Of a stretch of DNA of 64,000 nt, positions 10,334 through 21,779 are shown one piece after another. Position numbers and translations under genes: made by a program. The notes below the pieces were generated by a model. That model searched no databases. It was not told the origin of the DNA and was given only the letters and a program-made list of their open reading frames with translations. Location of the stretch: positions 3,338,979 through 3,402,978 of the forward strand of contig OY482849.1 in assembly GCA_960531495.1 (NCBI GenBank), written 5' to 3'. The DNA comes from Zeus faber (taxonomy: Eukaryota > Chordata > Actinopteri > Zeiformes > Zeidae). The stretch's first letter is position 1. The number at the start of each line of letters is the position of its first letter.

Positions 10334-12703
10334 ATGTTTCAAAAAGAAGGTACAAAGTGGAGGCAGAGAGAAAGAACAGCTAGGGAAATGTTGAGTGGAG
10401 TTGAGGAAGTTGAAAAGGTTCAGCCACCTCCATATAACACAGGACAGTACCCAATGATAACAGGTACGGTGGAGGTTAAAGGGGAGGTTAAGCTGGACAA
10501 AGAGAGGGATAAGGCTTGTAGAACACAGAGAGGGAGAGGACCACCCTTACAGATGGACTGTTATAAAGGCCTTAGAAGGACAGCAAACGAGTGGAGTAGT
10601 GATAGCGGAAGTGATAGTGATGGAGACGAGGTGGTTAATAGAGGAAGAAGGTTAAAAGATAGCCAGATGGAGATGACAGCAGAGCGCAGCCATGAGGGAG
10701 AGAGCTTCAGTGGGACACCAGGGAAAGAAAGGGAGGGGGCCGAGCCCAGCAGCAGTATATCAGCGCAAGTTCCCCTAGTGTTCGACTTGCAAGAGGAACT
10801 TAGGAGATCACAAAGGAAGAAAAGAGCAGCTAAGACTTATTCAGGAATATATCCTATCCTGGTAAAAGGACAACAAGCCCAATATATCCCATGGGGGTCC
10901 CAAGATTTAGAAGGATTGGTAAAAAAGTTACCTAATATTAACAAAGGGGCTGCAAAGTGGATAGGGATGTTTGAGGAAAACACCATAGGGAATATAATGG
11001 CGGTGGGTGATCTGAAAGCTTTGTTGGCCAGAGTGTTGGGGATAGAGAAGATGAAGAGCATACTAACAAACGGGGGTTTGAGCCAACTGTTGGACGAGGC
11101 CTCTGATGGAACAACATTTGACGCTTATAGACAAAGAACTTGGACAGCACTCAGATGCGAGTACCCAGTCTGTATTGACCACAAGATCCTGAGAGGTCAC
11201 ACAATAGGCGACACAGAGAACCCTGCAACATTCCTGCAGAACCAAGTTAGGAGGTGGCAATTGGAGACGGAGAAAGATCCAGAAAATGATGGATTGATCT
11301 CGATGCTGTTCAGAAATGCCATAATAGAAGCATTGCCTGGCCCGGTCAAAAGCAAGCTAGGAGATGTGGTGGGACTGACCTCATCAATGCCCCATAAAGA
11401 GTTCAGCGATCATCTGGTCCACGCAGTGGAGAGATATCGACAAAACGAACAGAAGATTCAAGAACAAAGCAAAGAGGTGCAGAGAAAGCTGACTCAGCTT
11501 CAGCTAGAAGAACTCACGAAGAAAGAAAAGAAAAAGCAGGCGGTTGTTGTGAAACCAGATGTTGCAACAATGCAAAACGTCCAACAGGCCCCGCCACAGA
11601 TCCAACCTCTTCAACAGACACTCCCCCCCCGGCACGACAGCCTCAGAGCCAAGGGTCACTCACCCCACCTGTGGTTAATGTTTATACGCAGAATAGTGGG
11701 AATCCGAGGGGTGGAAACACACAGAACCAGTATAGGGGACAGCGAGAATATGACAAAAAGTAATTGTAACACTCCTTTGCTTCCTGTGCTAAAAGCAGAT
11801 AAACAAAAATGGCGGTTGGTGCATGATTTGCGAGCTGTCAATGATGTTGTTGAGGACATGCAGGCTGAAGTTCCAAATCCACACACGATACTGACCAACG
11901 TTCCTCCTGATGCCAAGTACTTCACAGTGATTGATTTATGTGGTGCATTTTTCAGTGTACCTCTTGCAGAAGAAAGCAGACATTTGTTCGCATTTACGTA
12001 TAAAGGTAAACAATACACTTATACAAGAATGCCACAGGGGTTTAAACATTCTCCACATTTGTTTAATCAGGTGTTGAAAAGTGATTTGAACGAACTGGTA
12101 CTACATGGTACACTGATACAGTATGTGGACGATCTCCTGATCTGTTCTCCTACATTGGAACAGTGTCATGAGGACTCCATGGCTGTATTAACACGACTGG
12201 CAATAGGGGGGCACAAGGTGTCCAGGAAAAAATTACAATACTGCCAGACAGATGTTGAATACTTGGGGAGGCTGATAGCACAACAAACTAAAGCCATAGC
12301 ACCCAATCAGCTCGAGGGGATTAGCAAAGCACCTAAACCAGACACGGTACGACAAATGATGACATTTCTGGGGATGACAGGGTTTAGTTCAGATTGGATA
12401 GAGGACTATGCCCTTAAAACTGCACCATTAAGAGCAATAATGAAGAACGTAGGAACAACTAACCTTCAAGCTAAACTTATGTGGGATGCAGATGCATTGG
12501 CAGCGTTTGAAAGCATCAAACAAGAACTTCAGGGAGCAAGTGTATTGGCAACTCCAGACTATACAAAACCATTCCTATTGTATGTAGCAAATAGGAGTCA
12601 GGGGTACGCATCAGCAATACTAATGCAAGAATCCTGCAGTGGGAGGCGAAATCAACCCATAGCATATTATAGCTCAAAATTGGATACAGTAGCACAAGGC
12701 TAC
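10334..12703 (+). pseudogene. ERV-A gag fused to reverse transcriptase by internal deletion
   Basis: One open frame of 790 codons joins two genes. Residues 1 to about 430 are Gag: a PPPY late-domain motif at 31-34 (known to recruit NEDD4-type ligases), a capsid region at about 190-370, and a charged coiled segment rich in K, E and Q at about 370-415. The frame then shifts in a run of C near 11625, and at about 11757 enters reverse transcriptase at SNCNTPLLPVLK. Nucleocapsid zinc finger, protease and the first part of reverse transcriptase are missing. The polymerase motif YVDD is at 597-600. The frame stops at TGA 12704-12706, the first bases of an inserted solo LTR. Confidence 0.85.
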
Positions 12704-13169
12704 TGAGGTGTCTGGAAGGTTTGAGGTGAATAGGTCACTGAGCTCCCAGGGCAGAAATATAGTGCGGGAATAATAGTAACGTATGTTACTGTAGATTTAC
12801 TGCCTTGTTGTCATAGGAAGAGCGAAGACAACAATGGGTCTAATCAGAGGTCCTATGGGGGAGAAATGTTGTTTCCTCCAGCTTGACCAGAGGAGGAAAT
12901 GTTTAGACTTATGACAGGACATAGGCTGAGCAGGCACGTACGGGTTGGAACCAGAGGTGGTATGTTATCTCTGTAAAGCTTTAAAAGCGAATGCTGAGCG
13001 TCACTTGGGAGAGATTCCATCTGGCTCGGGTCTCTCCCAGGACATCCATGGCAAGTCTGGTTTGATGCTGATTTGTGTAATAAAACTATTATTTTAATCA
13101 AGTCAGCGTCAGCGGTCACTCCTTCATTCTTCAACACATCACACCCATCAAGAAACTAAACCACACTAC
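12700..13169 (+). mobile_element. solo LTR of the ERV-B family inside ERV-A pol
   Basis: The LTR runs 12704-13165, from TGAGGTGTCTGGAAGG to AAACCACA, flanked by CTAC on both sides (12700-12703, 13166-13169). Its first 40 bases match the reverse complement of the ERV-B right LTR edge (22147-22186), and its 3' part matches with AATAAAA and CACATCA landmarks. It is about 55 bp longer than that LTR, so it is another subfamily. No internal sequence remains, as expected after LTR-LTR recombination. Its orientation is plus, the same as ERV-A. Confidence 0.88.
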
Positions 13170-14282
13170 CCACCCTGTTATCAGGGATTAGCTGCGGTAC
13201 AGTATGCTTATGACAAAGCTTTGTCCATCACGATGGGATATCCGGTAACTATTTTTACACATCATAAAGTTACTGAACTGATTGAACAGGGGAAATTTGT
13301 GTTGACAAACGCGAGGTTGTTGGAATATTTGACCTTGCTTACGTTCCCCGATGTTACCATCAGAAGGTGTTCAACGGTGAACCCAGCAGAAAAAATTCCG
13401 CATGATTTTGAAGGGACGTCACACGACTGTGTGACTGATTCTCTGACGTTTACCAAGTTAAGGCCTGATTTGTTGTCAATACCACTAATTGGGGCTGAGG
13501 AGGAGTTGTTTGTAGATGGTTCGTGCTACAGAGATCATTTGGGTAACCATGCAGGATTTGCAGTAGGACGACAAAACCCGGATAGAACTTTTGCTGTCAT
13601 TCAAAGTTCTTATTGTAAACAACCATGTTCAGCACAGGTGGCTGAATTGAAAGCTCTTACAGCTGCCTGCCGGGAAGGGGCAGGTAAAATTGTGAACATA
13701 TATACTGATTCTGCATATGCACATGGTGTGTGTCATCTGTTCGGAGCAGTATGGAAAATGAGGGGTTTTAAGAAGACTGATGGGTCCCCCATAATGCATT
13801 GTGATCAGATTGTGGAACTGATGTTGGCATTGTTGCTACCTAAGCAAGTGGCGATAATCAAATGTCAGGCACACAAGAAAGGAAATGACTATGTCACAAA
13901 AGGTTACAGTGCTGCAGATGAGGCGGCCAAGAGAGCCTCTAACAGTTGTGTTTTGATTCAGGCAGTGTTGACTATGCCTGTGGCGTCACCTACTGAAGAT
14001 GATGTTGTCCGCATGCAAGAGAAGGCTGGTGTCTATGAGCAAAACATGTGGCTGAAGAGGGGTGCGGTGCGCACTCCGACTGGGTTATGGAGAACTCATG
14101 ATGGGATGTTAGTGGCACCGACCGCGTTGTTAGGATTGCTTATCACTAATGCGCATGGGTTTGACCATTGCGCAAGGGGGGAAGTAGTAAGGAGAATCAG
14201 AAAACCAGGTTTTTGGTCACCATACTTGCAAACAATGGTTGAAAATCAGCTCAATGAATGTGAAGTATGTGCGAAACATTAA
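13170..14282 (+). pseudogene. ERV-A pol: RNase H and integrase zinc domain
   Basis: After the solo LTR the pol frame resumes at 13170. Counting residues from 13221, the RNase H acidic residues are D99 (FVDGS), E142 (AELKAL), D163 (YTDSAY) and D233 (AADEAAK). This is a complete catalytic set. The integrase N-terminal zinc region follows, with NAHGFDHCARGE and CEVCAKH. The frame ends at TAA 14280-14282 because of a small frameshift, and continues in another frame as the integrase core. Role in life: removal of RNA from hybrids and DNA integration. Confidence 0.85.
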
Positions 14283-15203
14283 TGTAAGAAAAACAATCAC
14301 CACCCCATTGGGACACATTCCAACACCAGAGGGACCATTCAGACATCTAGTCTTAGACTATGTGGACATGTTAAAAAAAGTAAATGGGAAAAGATACATG
14401 CTTGTAGTCATTGACAGATTTAGCAGATGGGTGGAGGCAGTCCCATCAAAAGATCAGAGTGCGTTACAGTAATCAAATTTTTGACCAGAGAGGTCATGCC
14501 AAGGTTTGGAATTCCAACAGAAATAAGCTCAGACAACGGCTCTGCATTTATCCAAAAAACTGTTAAACAAGTAATACAGCAATTACATGTCAAACAAAGA
14601 TTGGGTTGTGTGTATCACCCTCAATCACAAGGAATGGTGGAAAGAGTGAATGGAACAATCAAGACAAAAATTAACAAAATTTGTGCAAGTGCTAAATTGA
14701 ACTGGGTAGATGCATTCCCATTAGCACTAATGAGTTATCGCATGCAAACTAACAGAATGGCACATTTAACTCCGCACGAAATGCTCACGGGTCGACCCAT
14801 GCCTGCACCTAACCTCAGAGGACCCCATAAGGGTCCTCCACTGGAACAATTGCAATTAGAAATTAGAGAATATATCAAGCAACTAACTGGCATACATAAG
14901 CATATATTCCAACAGGAGAAGAACCGAGTACCAGAACCAGAAGACGACCCACCAAGGGGGGTGGAACCAGGCGACCAGGTGTACCTAAGGGTGTTCCGGA
15001 GAAAGTGGAACGAGCCCAGGAGAGAAGGACCATACAAAGTCACCAATGCAACCCCAACTGCCATCCAGGTGGAAGGGAGTTCCACCTGGTACCACCTCAA
15101 CCACTGCACGAAAGCTGCGCAACCCAGGACGAGGGAAGAGAGTGGGGAGGAGTCGGATGCAGACGCACCCGATACTGACCCACCACCCCAAGACCAGACC
15201 TAG
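14283..15203 (+). pseudogene. ERV-A pol: integrase core and C-terminal domain
   Basis: The first acidic residue is in VVIDRFSRW (GAC 14412-14414). A second frameshift near 14465 moves reading to the frame ending at 15203. The next residues are D in ISSDNGS (14532-14534) and E in GMVERVNG (14640-14642), with the canonical 35-residue spacing. A C-terminal segment with PGDQVYLRVFRRKW is the usual SH3-like DNA-binding fold of gammaretroviral integrases. Two frameshifts make it inactive as written. Decayed relatives occur in ERV-B and ERV-C. Confidence 0.85.
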
Positions 15204-15213
15204 CCCAGCCAGG

Positions 15214-16386
15214 ATGATGATGATGTTGAAGCTGATGAAGCTGTTCCTGATCCTCTAAGGCTTTGGGCAGACCCCAGTGGCCCAAGGACGGATTCAGAGG
15301 AAGGATGAAATCACACTAACAGAGCAGACCTGGAACAACCAGGAATCAGATGGTAACAACAGAGAAAACATGACAGTGTTGCAGGAAAGGCTAGCCCCGA
15401 GGTATTCAGGAATAGTAAATAGTGTAAGGAAAAAGAGGTCAGAGAGAGATGCCTTACGTATTGAAACACCCCCACAAGAAGTAAAATTTGACAATGAACA
15501 AATTATCTTAAGTGTTATGGCAGATGGAGAACGTCAATGTGCGGTAATGATGCTCAAGAAGTTCAAACCAATTATCTGGGGACAAGAACAATGCAAAATA
15601 AGTATTTCAAAGACTCATGCATACTGGTGTTTTACGGTCAAACCTACAAATCAATGGAACTATGAGATAAACCACTACAGATTAGAAATTACGAAACTGC
15701 AGATTCCAAATATACGTGAAGATACAAAAATATTTTCCTTATTAAGACGAAATGCCTCTTGCATAATACAAGAGAATAATGATATGACCAAGGCAAATAA
15801 AATATTAACTATGGATTCGGACATAATTAATAATAATACTAATATAACAAGCGCCACCGTAAAGGGTAGTGTGATAACAACAGATGATGCCGTATCCATT
15901 TTTCAGACGGAAGGGACAATCACCACAATAGCTCCAAGAGAAAATGTCTTAAGCACAGAGGCGACAGCAATAGAGGATGTCCATCCTGCAAAAAGATCAA
16001 ATAAAACAACAAGAGCCATAAAACAGGATATATCTGTTAAACAAGATACATCTGATCACTTCAAACGGGAAAATTAAAGTAATAACTGTAGACCGGTTGT
16101 ATGATCAAGCAATAGGAAATAGCTGGTAAAAATGGGAAAATGGGGAACAATATTGGCTCAAATAGGATTAGTTCTTTTGATTGTATTCACAATGATGGGA
16201 TTGATTTTTTGTTGTTGTATTCCATTACTAAGGTCCATGATAGAATCTAGGCTAAACAAGCAAATGTTCCTTATGTCCAAAGGCATAGGTGAGGAGAAAG
16301 GATTAGAATGGGAATATGTTGGGAATAAAAGCCAGAGTGAATATGGGGATGATGACGACATGGAAGGGGAGAAATTCAAGGTTTGA
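15214..16386 (+). pseudogene. ERV-A env remnant
   Basis: ATGs from 15214 open a short signal-peptide-like frame (MMMMLKLMKLFLIL) that ends at TAA 15256-15258 and overlaps the end of pol. A second frame, 15277-16077, has several Asn-linked glycosylation sequons, a basic RKKR site and few hydrophobic segments, fitting part of a surface subunit. A third, 16132-16386, has one membrane helix (about residues 7-31) with three cysteines at its end and an acidic tail, fitting the membrane anchor and cytoplasmic tail. The fusion peptide and most of the transmembrane-subunit ectodomain are absent. Assignment rests on position and layout; sequence identity to known env was not recognised. Confidence 0.6.
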
Positions 16387-17260
16387 CCTGGCCTTGAGGA
16401 GGCTCACATGTGATTGTGCTAGTAACCTCTCCATGTGGGTCACACCCTTGTTAAGCAGGATGAACACTGAACTCATCAAATAACCGGACATGAAGAGGCT
16501 GATGAAAGCTGAAGCAACGACTACAATAATGCCCAAAACCCCCCACAAACATACAGCACACCAATACATGAAGATCACCTGATCATCCACGACAATGCAT
16601 GTTGAAAGAATTTAAGTTTTATTTCTTATTCTGTGTTACATACTTCCTGTAAGGATGACTTTCAATGCATGCTGAAAGTTTGTTTAATTTTGAGTTATGC
16701 ATTTGTTGAAGTACTTATATGATGTTTATCTAGGTTATGGGTTGTGGAGAGATAACGATTTAGATGTTTTTCACGATTTATAGAGGAAATAACACATGTA
16801 AGACTCTACTTAAATAACAGGCTGCCGCTTACATGACATTTATAACTGAACTCACTATGCTAAGTGATTTACTAAGTTAACTTGTACTCATGTTAAGATG
16901 TTTTGCAATAATATGCAATTTGATATAAGTATGCTAAAGGTTTTTATGTTAACTTTTAATTTTTCTTATTGCATGTTTTTATATTCGATTATATATTTCA
17001 TTATGGGTACCAACTCAGAGGATTGAAACACTTATAGGGTATCGCACATTTGGTAACCTTTTTTAACTTGCTTAAGTAAAAGGTTCAGGTTGAAAACCCT
17101 GAAACAGGTTGAAATTCCTGTGATGATAAGAAAGCAAGACGTTTTTTCCAGGTAATCAAATGTGAATACTGTTCGTTTATCTAGCAGTCCGGCAAGTAGT
17201 CATCTGTAAATTGGGGTTATTAAAGATAATGGTAATTGACATTGGGACTTAATAAGTCCC
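16387..17260 (+). other. ERV-A region between env and 3' LTR
   Basis: About 870 bp without a plus-strand gene. On the minus strand 16303-16590 is open for 95 codons with two hydrophobic stretches, but it overlaps the env tail antisense and has no recognised relative. The rest is AT-rich and ends at the polypurine tract. Confidence 0.55.
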
Positions 17261-17270
17261 AAAGGGGGGA
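17261..17270 (+). promoter_or_regulatory. ERV-A polypurine tract
   Basis: AAAGGGGGGA directly abuts the 3' LTR start (TGTATGGG). In retroviruses such a tract primes plus-strand DNA synthesis and sets the LTR edge. Confidence 0.88.
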
Positions 17271-17799
17271 TGTATGGGAGAAATTTACTAGTACATTTAA
17301 AAGAAATATGTTCATTATATTCTACCATTAAATAAGAAAGAACATTCGTTATCTTGCCCATATGCTATATGAATGAAGTAAGTGTGTGTGAGACAGGGGT
17401 CAGCAAAGACATGAATAAGTGCTTTGTTGACTGTGGGCCATGTGACATGGGAAGGTGTGTGAATGCAACCATCCCCTCATAAAATGTGGCCTGGACGAGT
17501 GTCGGGAGGTTTGTTGTTGTAACTGACGTCAAAGAATGCAGAAAAATGGCTTCTTTGCACTATTGACGGTATAGGAGGAAGGAAGGGATCCTAATTGAGT
17601 ATACAGATGTACTTTCTTGACCAACAGAAAGAGGTTAAAAGGAGGAATCCATGAGCGGCTCGGCAGTTTTTTTGCCAAACCAACTCAGATTCTGTTGTCA
17701 CTTCTTGCAAGTGATAATAAAGTCTTATATCTTCAGACCTCGACTCTCTCGAACTTCTCTTCTTCAGTTTAATTGTTAGATGCAGTTTTTTCCACTACA
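17271..17799 (+). repeat. ERV-A 3' LTR
   Basis: Partner of 8103-8630, with TG and CA ends. AATAAA for polyadenylation is near 17716. It carries an extra T in the T run near 17670 and a CRE-like GACGTC near 17526. It is followed by the second TGTG target word. Confidence 0.92.
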
Positions 17800-19030
17800 T
17801 GTGCTGACAGATTTTAATAATGCGATTTTTCAGCACACCATTCATTTTTTCACAAACACCTTGGCTTTGCGGATGATAAACAGCTCCTAAACGTTGTTTA
17901 ATTCCCAATTTCTGCAGAATTAATTTTACTGTTCTATCCACAAACTCTTTCCCATTATCTGAGGATATGCGATCTGGAAGTCCCCACCTGCTTATGACCT
18001 CACGACACAAGAACTTGGCAACTGACTGAGCATCTTTACACTTGGTTGGACATGCCTCAGGCCACCGTGAAAATCTATCCACTACGACTAACATGTATCT
18101 TTTACCTCCTATTGGTCTTATCATGTCAACAAAATCCACAACCAGCTCACGCATATGACCTGTCGGAGTTGGAATGTGACCAGGTGGACTCATCACACCC
18201 CTCCGAACATTATTTTTAAGAGAGATTGTACATCTGTCTATGACATAATCAATTTGCTCAAGCAAGTACGGTGCCCAACAACCATACTCCTTTGTGATTT
18301 TTCTCCTTACCTCCCCCCTTGCAACGTGGGATAACCTATGTGCTTCCTGAATCATCAGACCTAGTAGGTCAGGGGGTGCAACCATCAGTCCTTCATGATT
18401 TCTCCACGGACCAGTAGAATCTTGTGTGGCTCCTCTGTCCAACCATAATTGTAGTCCACTTCATGGGTGACCAGAAGAACCTTGCCTGCTTTTTTGCTCC
18501 TGAAACTGCTTTTGCAGCCTCATCAGCCGCTTTGTTACCTTGTGTGAACCTTGACGTGTCCATTTTGTGTGCTGCACACTTAGCTACAGCTATTTCGTTT
18601 GGTTTCATCATTGCATGCAACAATTTCATTATCTGGGCATGATGCTGTATCAGAGAACCATCGGTTTTCTTAATTCCTCGATTTTTCCACACCAATCCAA
18701 ATAAATGACACACATTTTGTGCATATGCAGAATCTGTAAATATTGTCACTCGCGTGCCTTCGGCCAATAGACATGCTTCAGTCAGGCACACAAGCTCAGC
18801 AAGCTGTGCAGAAGCAGGTTGTGGTTTTACTTCTGCTTTCTCAACAACAAATTCAGTTCCTTTGGCTTTGACTACTGCGTAACCAGCACTCAATGTGTCT
18901 CCTATTCGATAGCAGGACCCATCAGTCCAATACTCCACATCTGACACATGCAGTGGGAAAGCTTTCAAGTCTGATCTGAGTTTGCATATCTCTCTACTTC
19001 CTGAACACAATCATGTGGCTCTCCATCCTC
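17800..19030 (-). pseudogene. ERV-B copy a pol: RNase H and integrase
   Basis: Read on the minus strand, RNase H comes first: WTDGSCYR, AELVCLTEA, FTDSAYAQ and NKAADEAAK give the four acidic residues. A deletion then removes part of the linker; copy b keeps about 90 bp more. Integrase follows, with the zinc region from HRLSHVARGE to CTISL, where copy b has CTICL, so one zinc-binding Cys is Ser. The core has VVVDRFSRW, ISSDNGKEF and GVCEKMNG. The gene is cut at 17800 by ERV-A and its last codons lie at 8085-8102. Reverse transcriptase is absent: Gag sequence joins RNase H directly near 19050. Confidence 0.85.
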
Positions 19031-19625
19031 TGGTGTTGACCAACGGATGTTGACTTTAGCCAACATCCGTCTGTCACTCACAATCTCTTCTCCTAATTCC
19101 AGACTTCTGACTCGTTGTCTGCTTCCCAAACCGTTCCTTCTCTTGGTACTGTTGGAGCTCAGATACATCTTGATGGTTGTTTTAGCCTTGCCCATCTCTA
19201 TTATTTGCTCATCTTCATCTTTGAAGAGATAGTTGCCCTCCTGTGTAATCACTGGGATCTGGGGATAAACATCAGTGAACTTCACCTCCTTCTCATAAGG
19301 CGGGGGCTTCTTTACAGATGCTGTATGTGAGTTTTTCTGTTTCCTTTTCATTTTTCTTTATTTCTTGTCTACTTTATTCTCTTTTTCCTTTGTCGCTTCG
19401 AACCATGTCTGTCCCTCCTTTACAACAGCTGCAGAATGTCAAGTTCTGTTTGTCATTTCTCCGTGCACCTCTTTCCTTTCTTGCCTTTCGTTTGATTTAC
19501 TTTATATGTGGACACAAGCACCTGCATTGTTTTAATCACATTCGGGTTAAGACCTCCTTCAACTGGCCACGGTTGTTCAATGTCAGGCCAACGCTTGCTC
19601 CATTTTCCTGATATTTTCGCAATAA
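18965..19625 (-). pseudogene. ERV-B copy a gag fragment joined to pol
   Basis: The minus-strand frame 18965-19351 contains KKPPPYEKEVKFTDV, a PPPY late motif, then a K-rich Gag segment, and runs into STPEDGEPHDC, which belongs just before RNase H. A deletion therefore fused Gag to the end of the reverse transcriptase connection. Upstream (19352-19625) a matrix-like segment with WPDIEQPWP is readable but crosses stops. The matching start ATG of copy b (61184-61186) is not conserved here. The product would have been the structural polyprotein. Confidence 0.75.
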
Positions 19626-21758
19626 CTTGATGTTCTTTATGATCTTTATGTTAAATGATCAAGATGATATCAATGTTCACTCTCAAAACTGCCTAGATAA
19701 ACCATACTCAGATAATGAAACCAATATTCACAGCACAAAATTTAAATCAAATCAACTTTTACACATGTGATGAATCAAATCAATAATACTCCATTAATTA
19801 GGCAAATGCCTTAATTAGTCAGTCCGTTGCCAAGTCTCACACTAAATAATTGCAAAAACTGGTTCAACTGGATTCAGGATTCCAAAACGTTTTCATCCGC
19901 AAGCTTCAGTGTCCGCGAAGAACTGCCAGATGTCTTGTCATCTGCCCTTTGGATGATCCAATTCAGACTCATTCCATCCTCTCTGTCTTTCCCCCAGCTT
20001 TCACTCAGTATAGTAAAAGAGAGGAAGAAAGAAAAAAGAAAAAGAACAGAAGAGTTCAGTGTCTTAGGCTCACTCTAAATTCTTATATACACTGTTATAC
20101 AATTCAGTGAGACATGCATTATCAGCTTTTTATTTCTTGCCCATTTGAAATAAAGCAATGTTTAATGGTCTTCATGCAATGCATTTAAAGTTTAAAGAGT
20201 ATATTAGTCAATCTGATATCACCTTTAATTAATTATTTTTATTCTATTTATCTATTTAGTTTTATTTTATTTTATTATTTTTATTCTATTTATCTATTTA
20301 ACTTAATTTTATTTTATATTTTTTTCTTCTATCATACTGAGAGCAAAGAGTAGAAGGGGGGCTCAACACAGCCCCTTTTGTCAGGAGGAGTTAACTAAGT
20401 TTCATTCTGTATGAAGCACCACCCCTTGCTCCACCTCTTAAATTTAGCAAAGACTTCCAGTATGGACTGGTCGTCAGCGAGTGAACATCCTGTTTTAGCT
20501 CCCGTAGGAACAGCCCAGCTCAATGCAGTTTCGCACAGTCATAAATCATAGCTGTTTTTCTTACTCAGAAGCCGAAACGCAAAACCTCTTTTCTTGCATC
20601 AAAAACCAGCGTTTCCTCTATTTCAACAAGACTATCTGCTCTTTTGACCAGACAGGACTCACAGAAATCACCGCCACACACACCCCAAGCATAAAAAGAA
20701 AAAGAAAAAACCCACACACAAATCAAACAATTTTCTTTTCTTTTTTGAATGTGTACATGCATGTGTAGGCAGACTGTGGCTCTAGTCCTTCAGAAGGCTC
20801 ATTTTGTTATCAAATATATAAAGTCCTGTCAAGGTTCATATCCTTTATTAAATGTACAAACGTCCTTGGAAAAATGGCTCATATATATTTATCAAATGTC
20901 CTTAAAGAAAGGCTCAATCTTTATTATCAACTTTACAAAGTCCGTAAACAGGCTCATATATGTTTATCACTAAAGGGGCAAGAAATCTTTCTCTTTATGT
21001 ATTATTCCACTGCTCACCACATATGTATACCTATTTAATAACACATATATTCTATATATCACTTACAAATACACAAAACATTACACAAAGCTCTTCAGAC
21101 ATCTGTAGCCGCGGCACTTTCACACTCACACACACAAAAAGAAAAAAGAAAAAGATGTGTCTGATCCTCCAATTTAATTTAATTTAATCAAATTTTTCAC
21201 TTTGACCAAACTTTGAACAAATTATCTTTTTAATCAGATTCTCTCGTCATGCATGTTCACTAGTTCTCCTGGGCAGGTTCAGCCCTGTTTTTCCCCATTT
21301 TTCCCAAACTCTATTTTTCATCTTATCTCCTCTTTTAAGACTTTAACTTTTAATTATTTTTTTACTTTACTTTCATCTGGTTATTTAACTGCGTTTGAGT
21401 TACTAATTCTGCCATTCTAATATAACTTTTTATTTCCTCTTAATTCTCTTTTAACTTGTTTCTTATTTCTCTCGTCTCTATTCTCTATTTCTCTTTTTCT
21501 TCGTATATTATTCTCTTATTCCCCTTATTTACATCTTTTACAACTTAATAAACCCCAATTTAGACGGAAACTCACTTCACATATCAAGACATCATCTCTC
21601 ATCTCCGCACAATCTGCTCTTGTTAGTGCAGCCTATCTGCACAAAACACAACCGCTTCAGACCACATAACAGCTCTTATTGTAAGTGAACACTCACCCTT
21701 GAGGCATTAAAGTGGTATCTTCTGAAGCGGGACGGCAGTGGCAAATGAGAACCAACAC
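19626..21758 (-). other. ERV-B copy a leader
   Basis: About 2.1 kb between the primer site and gag, AT-rich and without long frames. A (T)TTTATTCTATTTATCTATTTA motif is repeated near 20237-20295. The part nearest gag (19680-19830) aligns with 61380-61609 of copy b, where it has gained a palindrome. Retroviral leaders of this type carry packaging and splice signals, but I cannot point to one here. Confidence 0.5.
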
Positions 21759-21776
21759 ATCCTGTTCGTGATGCCA
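21759..21776 (-). promoter_or_regulatory. ERV-B primer binding site, tRNA-Ser-like
   Basis: On the minus strand, three bases after the LTR end, the sequence is TGGCATCACGAACAGGAT. It matches at 17 of 18 positions the complement of a serine tRNA 3' end of the type ATCCTGTTCGTGACGCCA (recalled vertebrate tRNA-Ser). The isoacceptor type differs from that of ERV-A. Confidence 0.7.
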
Positions 21777-21779
21777 CTT

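Larger units (their letters stand above)
8099..17803 (+). mobile_element. ERV-A: plus-strand provirus, gamma/epsilon-like
   Basis: Two LTRs of 528 and 529 bp bound 9,697 bp of provirus, flanked by TGTG on both sides (8099-8102, 17800-17803). By eye the LTRs differ by seven substitutions and one 1-bp indel, about 1.3 percent, so the insertion is fairly young. The order is primer site, repeat-rich leader, gag, pol without protease, split pol, env remnant, polypurine tract. The YVDD reverse transcriptase motif, PPPY late motif and integrase type resemble gammaretrovirus-like elements. No gene is intact. The insertion interrupted ERV-B integrase. Copy b has the uninterrupted sequence at 58684-58710. 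Confidence 0.92.
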
